Positions 52,834-61,800 of a stretch of DNA of 64,000 nucleotides are shown here, one piece after another (the stretch's first letter is position 1; every line of letters begins with the position of its first letter). The position numbers and the translations under genes were made by a program. The notes below the pieces were generated by a model. The model saw only the letters and a program-made list of their open reading frames with translations. It was not told the DNA's origin and made no database searches. Location of the stretch: assembly GCF_027172205.1 (NCBI RefSeq), contig NC_070614.1:1870001-1934000 (forward strand), given 5' to 3'. This stretch comes from Podarcis raffonei. Lineage: Eukaryota; Chordata; Lepidosauria; Squamata; Lacertidae.

Positions 52834-55800
52834 CCCTGAGGTACTTTTTGAGACCATGTTTTGAGCAAACCATGCCTGACTTTTTGGGGAAGGAGGCCAG
52901 CCCTGGGTGATGACATGTACAGAGATGTAGCGGAAGCCATCATAACTAGACAGTGGTGTGCATAGATTTCAGGTTCCTGGTCTATGAACTGGAGCTGGTG
53001 CAAACTGCAACTTAGTGTGCTGTGAAGAAATATCAGGGACTTGAGCATGACCTGAGAGAACGGGTGCATAGATTCCCCCTAGAATGATTGTTTGTGGTGC
53101 CTTGTTAAGTCAAGAACACACCCAAGAAAAAAGCCCATGAGGCTTGACTGCTACCTGTTCTTCCACTAAAAGCTTACAAATAAAACTGTTTTTGTTGTCT
53201 TTAAGCTATCCATCAATGTATTTGATTACAATTGTCATCTGGATCTCATAAAATTGCTGCACCAGGAAGGAGAATTAGTCAAACTCCGAAGAGCCCGTCA
53301 GAAGATGAGTGAACTCTTTCCCCTTACAGAAGGTAGGCTGTTTTTATAGCTTGATTTGCCATAACCTTATGCTATTTATTTTATTTATCATTACATTTAT
53401 TTCCCACCTTTTCTCCAGAGAGCTCAAGGGAGCATGCACACTTCTCTCCCTCTCCATTTTATCATCACAAAAACCCTGTGAAGTAGGTTAGGCTGACAGA
53501 CAGTGACTGGCACAAAAGTCACAAAGTGAGCTTCATGGCTGAGCAGGGATTTGAACCCTGGTCTGCCTGGTTCTGGTTCAGCACTCTAACCACTACTCTG
53601 CACTGGCTCCTCTACGTGATGTGGTGCTGGCTTTAAAAGGGAGTTAGCCTTGTCTCCTATGGATTGCCTATCAAAGGATACTAGTCATAACGGTTATGTG
53701 CTACCTCCAAGTTGAAAGGCTGTATGCCTGTTGTGCTTGTGTTCTGTTGATATGAATGTACATATCCTGTATACTGCAGAAATCTGGCTAGACTGGCTGA
53801 AGGATGAGATTCGGATGGCTTCAGAAAACTCAGAGAGAGACAAGATCTATGATCTCTTTGAGAGAGCTGTGAAAGACTACATCTGTAAGTTTTCACCTTA
53901 AAAAAATCTAATACCACAAAACATTGACATGTTCCTAAGCCAAAACAGCCTAAACAAGCCACCTAAACTGCAGGATGCTAAATTTTAAGCCAGGCAAGTG
54001 TAAACTGAAGGCTGATTGTCCGACTCTTTAACTATTCCTGGCAGTTTGGCTTGCAAAGTTCCGGGTTCCAAATATTTGCTGTTTATTTCTGTTCTGTACC
54101 ATGTTGGAAAACATGGTACATGGAGAGAATAATTGGAATGGGGAGAGAATGAATTCAGGTAGCTCTAGGGGAAGAGCTGAGGGATAGACAAAAGTGAGGT
54201 CCATTTAGGCTGGTTTGTCGTCTTCTGCATTTGCTCTCCCAGTACAGAGATAATTTAGACCCAGGATGGGGAACCTGTAGTCCTCCAGACAGTCCCCATC
54301 ATCCCTGTCCATTGGCCATGCTACCTGGGGCTCATGGGAATTTGGTGTCCTACAACATCTGGAGGGCTAGGGGTTCCTGGTCTCTGGTTAACTTCCCAAG
54401 ACTCCCTTACAAATGAGTACAAATGTTGACTGTTGTATTTGCTTTTATCCATGTGTATGCTTGAGCAGTGAAATCTATAAGTTCATCTTTAAAAGAATTG
54501 TTTCCACACTCTTCACATAAAATTTACTAGGGTGGCTTACACATAATTCAACAGCAAAAAATACAGTACAGAAGTCAATAATGAAAAAAAGCGGGTAGAA
54601 CCCAGTTAAAACTGATCACAGTTAAAAGATCTTAAAGCTCCACCTTTGGAATAAATCGCGTGCAGACCTGAGTGGGCAGCATTCTGGTGCTTTTTTCTAG
54701 GTCCGGAAATATGGCTGGAATATGCCCAGTACTCGATTGGAGGCATTGGCCAGGAGGGAGGCATTGATAAAGTTCGTTCAATCTTTGAAAGGGCGCTAAC
54801 GGCTGTTGGTCTTCACATGACGAAAGGAGCTGCCATCTGGGAGGCATATCGGGAGTTTGAAAATGCCATCCTGGAAACAGTGCAGGTAAAGGACCACTGT
54901 AGTCTATGCATTGGTAACCTTGAGGCTGATTTACCGCCATGTGCTCTATGCAGGGCTCCCCTTGGGCCTGGGATGGAAGCTCCAGCTGGTGCAGAATGCT
55001 GCAGCCAGATTGCTGATGGAGCAACATTGCTCTGGCTGCCATTGAGCCAAATTCAAGGTCCTTGTATTAATTTACAAATCCCTGAACAACATGAGTCAAG
55101 GGTATCTCTGGGATCTCCTGAAGCTTTATACAGTATCACAGTTGGATTACTACGATACAGTGGTGCCTCGCAAGACGGAATTAATTCGTTCCGCAAGTTT
55201 TTTCTTCTTGCGAGTTTTTCGTCTTGCGAAGCACGGCTTCCCATAGGAATGCATTGAAAATCAATCAATGCGTTCCTATGGAAACCGCCTTCAGACCAGG
55301 TCCGGGGACAGTCTGTCCCCCGACCTCTTCTGAAGGCTGGGGGGGGGGACAAGGGCTTTTCTTCCCACCGCCAGCCTTCAGAAGGCTGTTCTGAAGGCTG
55401 GCGGTGGGAAGAAAAGCCCTTCTCCCCATCTCCCACCCCGCAAGCTCCGGGGATAGGAGGGCTTTCCTCCCGACTGCCAGCATTTTAAAAGCCCCCGGGA
55501 CAGCGGAGACTTCTCCGCTGTCCCGGGGGCTTTTAAAATGCTGGCGGGCGGCAGCGAAAGTTTCGCTGCCGCCCGCCAGCATTTTCAGATGGCCCCGGGA
55601 CAGCAGAGAAGTCTCCGCTGTCCCGGGGGCTTTTAAAATGCTGGCGGGCGGCAGCGAAGCGTTTGCTGCCGCCTGCCAGCATTTTCAGATCGCCTGGGAC
55701 AGCGGAGAAGTCTCCGCTGTCCCGGGAAGGCAGGCGGGGGGAGCAAAGACTTTTGCCCCCCGCCGGCCTTCAGAAGAGGTCCAGGACCTCTTCTGAAGGC

Positions 55801-58800
55801 CGGCGGAGATTTCCCTATGGGCTTTCTTCTTGCGAAGCAAGCCCATAGGGAAATTCGTTTTGCGAAGCACCTCCAAAACGGAAAACTCTTTCGTCTTGCG
55901 AGGCGTTCGTCTTGCGAGGCACCACTGTAGTCTGCAGGAGCATCATTGGCCCAATCTTGTTGAACACTCTGCCAGTAGAAATTCAGGAGATGCCTTCTGT
56001 GCCAACTTTTTATGTCCAAGCTTATGCAGGGAGTTAAGAATACATAATTTGCTTTATGAGCTTAAGTTTTGAGCTTAAGTTTTTATGTGTTTCTAATCTA
56101 ATATATATAACATGCTGATTTTTTAATGGTATAGCAGTATACAAATACCTTGCTTTGCTACCCTTAATTTGTACTTGTGCGGATGGCAAATCTCCCAAGA
56201 AGGGGTTGTATTCTGTTGAGGCGAAAGGATGACTTATTGACTCTCTGGGGAAGTGGGATTTCCTGCTTCCCTGCAAACTCTTTTTGAATAATTGGCCACT
56301 AAGAAGTGCAGTGGGGTGGGGGTCAGTAGCATTCTGAGGGGAGCCTTCATCTGGGGAGGAAGGTCTGCTTTCTGTCCCTATTCCAAGCCGGGGGTGATGG
56401 TGCAACTTAGGGGGCCCTATCAGCAGCCCTTGTTGCTTGGGACTTCATTTTGTGTATGTGCACATTTGTTTCTGATGAGGCTGGTGGGCTCCTAGAGGCC
56501 TTCCACTCCTTGCTGCATCTCGTAGCCTTGTCTGATGTTCACCAATTGTTTTCTCCCTCTCTCCTTGTGCAGCCAGCAGCCGGCAGTGTTCCATCTGCTG
56601 AGCAGCAGCAGTCAGTCAGCACACAGCTTGGAAGGATTCATGTGCTCTTTAGGCGCCAGCTGGGGATCCCACTTCTTGGTAAGAACCTGTGAGCTTTGGT
56701 GGCTCCAGTCTGGTGAAACTGCATCTGCTTGGGGTGTGTGCAGTGTGCACCCCGAGACAAATCTACTGTGATTCTGATCTGGGTGCAAAGCTCTGGGTGC
56801 CTTCTCCATTTGAACTTGTGGGGGGCTGCAGGCATTCCTTTTGGCAGCGGCAGAGAAAGGACTCCTGCCATCAATAAGGTGTATTGCCCAGAGAGCCTTT
56901 GAAGACAGCTTTCTCTTTTTAAAGGGATCTTGGGGATTTAAGGAGGGAATTGAAGGGGGAGGGGGGGAACAGGTAACTTCCAATGTGGCATGTGTTTTTT
57001 AAGGAAGAATAACTTTTGCTATTGGTTTCCTGTGGCAGAAAAATAAGTCTCAAGTTGGTTGCAATATAATTTTTCATCCTCGTGAAAAGAAACTCTCATT
57101 TCAAATGCTGAGAGCCATGCTAAGCAGGTAGGAAATATTCTGAAATGGTTTTTGTTACTTATGCCAAGATATGGAGGCTACATATGCAGAGTATGAAGAG
57201 TGGTCTGAGGAGCCGGTCCCTGAAGCAGTGATCAGAAACTACAAGAAGGCTTTGCAGCAGATGGCTAAATGTAAACCGTACGAAGAGGCCCTGGTAAGGT
57301 GCTTCCTTGCTGGGTGGAATGGGGCTGCTCTTTACCAGCAGTGGAAATCATAGAAATGCAGAGCTGGACAGGATCCAAACGGGTCCCGTCCAACTCTACA
57401 CCTCTTGCAGTGTAAACTTATTTACAGCAAACGTGAATTAGACAAAATCTCTGATCTCACTGAAGCTCAAATACAGTGTGTGTTTTATCTGGCCTCTGAT
57501 AATGAATTTTTCTCTCTCACATACAGTCACGGGAAAAGGAAAGTGTGAATTCTGTGATTTTACATATCTGTGAATTCTGTGATTTTACATATGAAGACAT
57601 AGTAACAATCATCTTTTCCTTAGCAGGTCTTAAAATGAGGTAAACACAACTTCAGATGAGCAACAACACGTGACATGCTATATATCATGTCATGATTTAT
57701 TTGAAGCCAAAATGGAAAAGCCATATGTGAAAAACTAAGTACACCTTAGGACTCAATAGCTTGTAGAACCACCTTTAGCAGTAATAACATGAAGTTACTT
57801 TAGCAGTAATAACATGAAGTTAATGTTTTCTGTAGGACTTTTCCAGTCTCTCACGTCATTGTGGAGGAATTTTGGCCCATTCTTTTACAACGTTGCTTCA
57901 GTTCATTGAGGTTTGCTTGCATTTGTTTATGCACAGCTCTCTTAAGATCCCGCACAGCATTTCAGTTGGGTTGAGGTCTGGACTTTGACTGGGCCGTTGC
58001 AACACCTTGATTCTGTTCTTTTTAGTCATTCTGTTGTAGATTTCCTGGTGTGCTTGGGATCCTTGTCCTGTTGCACGACCAAGCTGTTGGGCAGAGGGCC
58101 ACACGTTTAATTATAGAATACTTTGAAATACAGAGGAGTTCATGGTCGACTCAATGACTGCAAGGTTCCCAGGTCCTGTGGCTGCAAAACATCACCCCTC
58201 CACCACCGTGTTTGACAATTGGTATGAGGCTCTTGTGCTGACATGCTGTGTTTGGTTTTTGCTAAACGTGGCACTGTGCATTATGGCCAAACATCTCCAC
58301 TTTGGTCTCGTCTGTGCAAATAACATTTTCTCTGAGGTCTTGAGGTTTGTTCAGATGCAACTTTTCAAATCAAAGCCATGCTGCCATGTTCTTTTTAGAG
58401 AGACAAATATTTCTCCTGGAAACGGTTCCAAACAAACCATACTTGTTCAGTTTCCCCCCCAATTGTATTGTCATGAACTTGAGATTTAACATGCTAACTG
58501 AGGCTTGTAGAGCCTGAGATGTAACTCTTGGGTTTTTCGCAATTTCTCAGAGCATTGCACGGTCTAACCTTGGGTGAATTTGCTGGGATGTCCATTCCTG
58601 AGAAGATTGGCAACTGTCTTGAATGTTTTCCACTTTTGAATAATCTTTCTCACTGTAGAATGATGGACTTTACATTGGTTGAAGGTGGCCTTAGAACCCT
58701 TCCCTGTTTCATGGGCAGCAGCACTTGCTTCTCTTAGAGCATTGTGTCATCTTTCCTCCTTGGCATTGAAAACACACCTGAGTGCTCCAGACCAGCAAAG

Positions 58801-61800
58801 AGCTAAAACTTTGGCTCTTACAGAGGTGGGCACACTTGCCGATGATCAGTTAAGCAAGGACATTGATTAGCAGCCCCTGTCTGCTACTTAGCCTTTTAAT
58901 TCCTATGGAAGCAGTAAGGGTGTACTTAGTTTTTCAGGCATGATTTCTCCATCTTGGCTTTATTTTTGTTAAATAAATCATGACACGGTGTAATATGTCA
59001 TGTGTTGCTGTTCATCTGAGGTTGTATTTACCTAATTTTAAGACCTACTAAGGAACAAATGATTGCTATTATGTCCAGATTTGTAAAACCACAGAATTCA
59101 CAGAGGGTGCACTTTCTTTTGCCCATGACTGCATTTGTTGTTTTTACTTTACTCTGGGTAGGGGAAGGACTGTGCCTGAGTGCTGGAGCGTCTCTTTTGC
59201 TGGCAGAAGGTCCCAGGCTCAATCCCTGACATCTCCAGTTACAAAAGCCAGCTAGACTAGTGAAAACCCTTCTCTTCTCTGAGACCTTGGAGAGCTGCTT
59301 CCAGCCTCCCCAGCCTGGCACCCTTCGGATGTTTTGGACTGCAGCTTCCATCAACTCCAGCCAGTTGGGCTGGGTGGGGTGGGTTTTTTAACAAAGTGTT
59401 TTTACTGAAACTTTTCAACATACCATATAATAAAACAAATAAAACGAATCTGTTGTGTCAGAGGGAGGTCTGGCGGTGGGGGTAGACCCTACAGGCGAAG
59501 GGTTTTGAAATGGGGTGATTCTCGAACCCCTTTCAGTCTACACCCCGTTCTGAGGGACAATGATAGGGTGAGCAGGGATTACCCACCTCTGTCACTGGTG
59601 TTGTGCAATGCCAGGTCTATAGGCAATAAAATCGCCACCATGCGAGATTTTTTATCTTGCTGGGGGTTGACCTGGCTTGTGTGATGGAGACCTGGGTGCG
59701 TGAAGGCGAAATAGTCTCCTTGCATGAGATAGCACCCCTGGGTTTCTCTGTCCACCAGTCGTGGACTGTGGGTTGAGGGGGAGAGGTAGCGTTGTTAATC
59801 TGGGAGGATTGCTCTTTCAGGGCTCTGCCAGCACCATCGACCTCTGGCGTTGAATGTGTTGGCCTAGTGTGCGGCACCAAGGAGAGCTTGGCTGTCTTGC
59901 TGGTGTACTTGACCACCTAGTGCACCAGCAGCCACCCTGTCAGGCCTGCTGTTGGTGGGAGGCTGGGCCTTGGAGTTCCCTAACCTGTTGGTTTTGGGGG
60001 ACTTCAGTGTTCATGCTGGTGCCGCCCCCTCCTCTGGACCTGGTGTCTTCCATGGCGACATTATGGCTCTCCCAGTTTGTTTTGGGTCCCACACATCAAG
60101 CAGGCCACACGCTGGATTTGATCTTTGGTGCGGGTATAGATGTGATCATGTCCTCCCTTGTGGAAGTGCCATGGTCTGATCACTATGCTCTGAAAGCCAG
60201 GATTGACTTCCCGCCCCCACCCCGCTTGGGTGGCGAGCCAATTTGAGCTCGCCCACAGAGGCTGATGGATCTTGTCAGGCCTTGCGGGACCCTGCTCCCT
60301 CTGGTGGCTCAGTAGATGAGCTTGTCGAGAACTGAAATAATGAGCCATCAATGAGATCGCACCTAAGCACCCTCTGCGACCCTGCTGAAACCGGGCCCCT
60401 TGGTTTACCAAGGAGCTCCAGAAAATGAAGCGGGACCTCAGACGGCTAGAGCAAGTATGGCGGGGTGCCCGTGACGGAGCCTCAAGAACATCTTATAGGA
60501 TGCTTATGAAAGCCTACGAGATGGCAGTGAAAGCTGCGAAGAAGTTTTACTTCTCAGCTTCCATTGCATCCGCTAGCTCTCGCCCAGCACAACTTTTTAG
60601 AATAATCAGGTCTCTAACATCCCTAGAGGGACAACCAAATTTAAATATGAATTTGACCCATAGCTGTGAGGCATTTGCGAGCTTTTTTGCGGAGAAAGTC
60701 TTGCTGCTCTGCTGTGACCTCCCTGCCAATTTGGATACAGTAACAGAAATGGAGGCCCCTCGACTGTCCTTGGGTCCAGTATTGGACCACTTCGATCGGA
60801 TACTCCCTGCGATGTAGACAGATTCCTCCAAGCTGCGCTTTCCTCCTTGACCCGTGCCTGTCCTGGCTGATTAGAGCGTGTCCAGAGGAGGTGCGGACTC
60901 CCTCTGGGTGAGATCACCATCTTGTCCCTCATCACGGGGACATTCCCAGCGGAGTTGAAGGAAGCAGTGGTGCGTCCGCTCTTAAAGAAAACATCACTAG
61001 ATCCTTTAGATCTATCCAATTACTGCCTGGTTTTGAATCTTTCGTACTTGGGTAAGGTAATTGAGAGAGTGGTTGCTGAACAGCTTGGTAGGTTTCTGGA
61101 TGAAACATTGGCTCTGGATCCATTTCAGTCCGGCTTTCGCCCTGGTCATGGAACCGAGATGGCTTTGGTCGCCCTAACAGATGATCTCCATAGACAGCTA
61201 GAGAGAGGCGAGTTGTGACTGCTGATTCTTTTAGATTTGTCAGCAGCCTTCGACATGGTCGATCACGAACTTTTGGACCACCGCCTTGCCAATGTGGGGA
61301 TTCAGGGCACAGTCCAACAATGGCTGTGCTCTCAGGTCAGGGACAGAGGGTGGTGCTAGAGGAGTTGTCGCAGCACTCCTTGGTGTTTGGAGTGCTGCAG
61401 GGCACAATCCTTTCCCCGATCCTTTTCAATATCTTTATGCGCCCTCTTGCCCAGATTGTCTGGAGTTTTGGGCTGCGTTGTCATCAATATGCTGATGACA
61501 TCCAGCTTTATCTGTTGATGGACAGCCGCCCTGACTCAGCCCCGGACACACTGACCAGATGCTTGGAAGCTGTGGCTGGATGGCTGCGTGGGAGCTGGTT
61601 GAAGTTAAATCCTTTGAAGACAGAGGCCCTCTGGCTGGGTTGGGACAACAAGGGGTTGGGGGGCAAACTCCCATCTCTTGCGGGGGCTCAGTTAGTGCCA
61701 GTGCCTTCTGTCAAGAGTTTGGGTGTAACCTTCGACGCCTCTCTTTTTATGGAGGCGCAGGTTGCAGCCACAGTAAAGGTGGCATTTTTCCATCTCCGCC

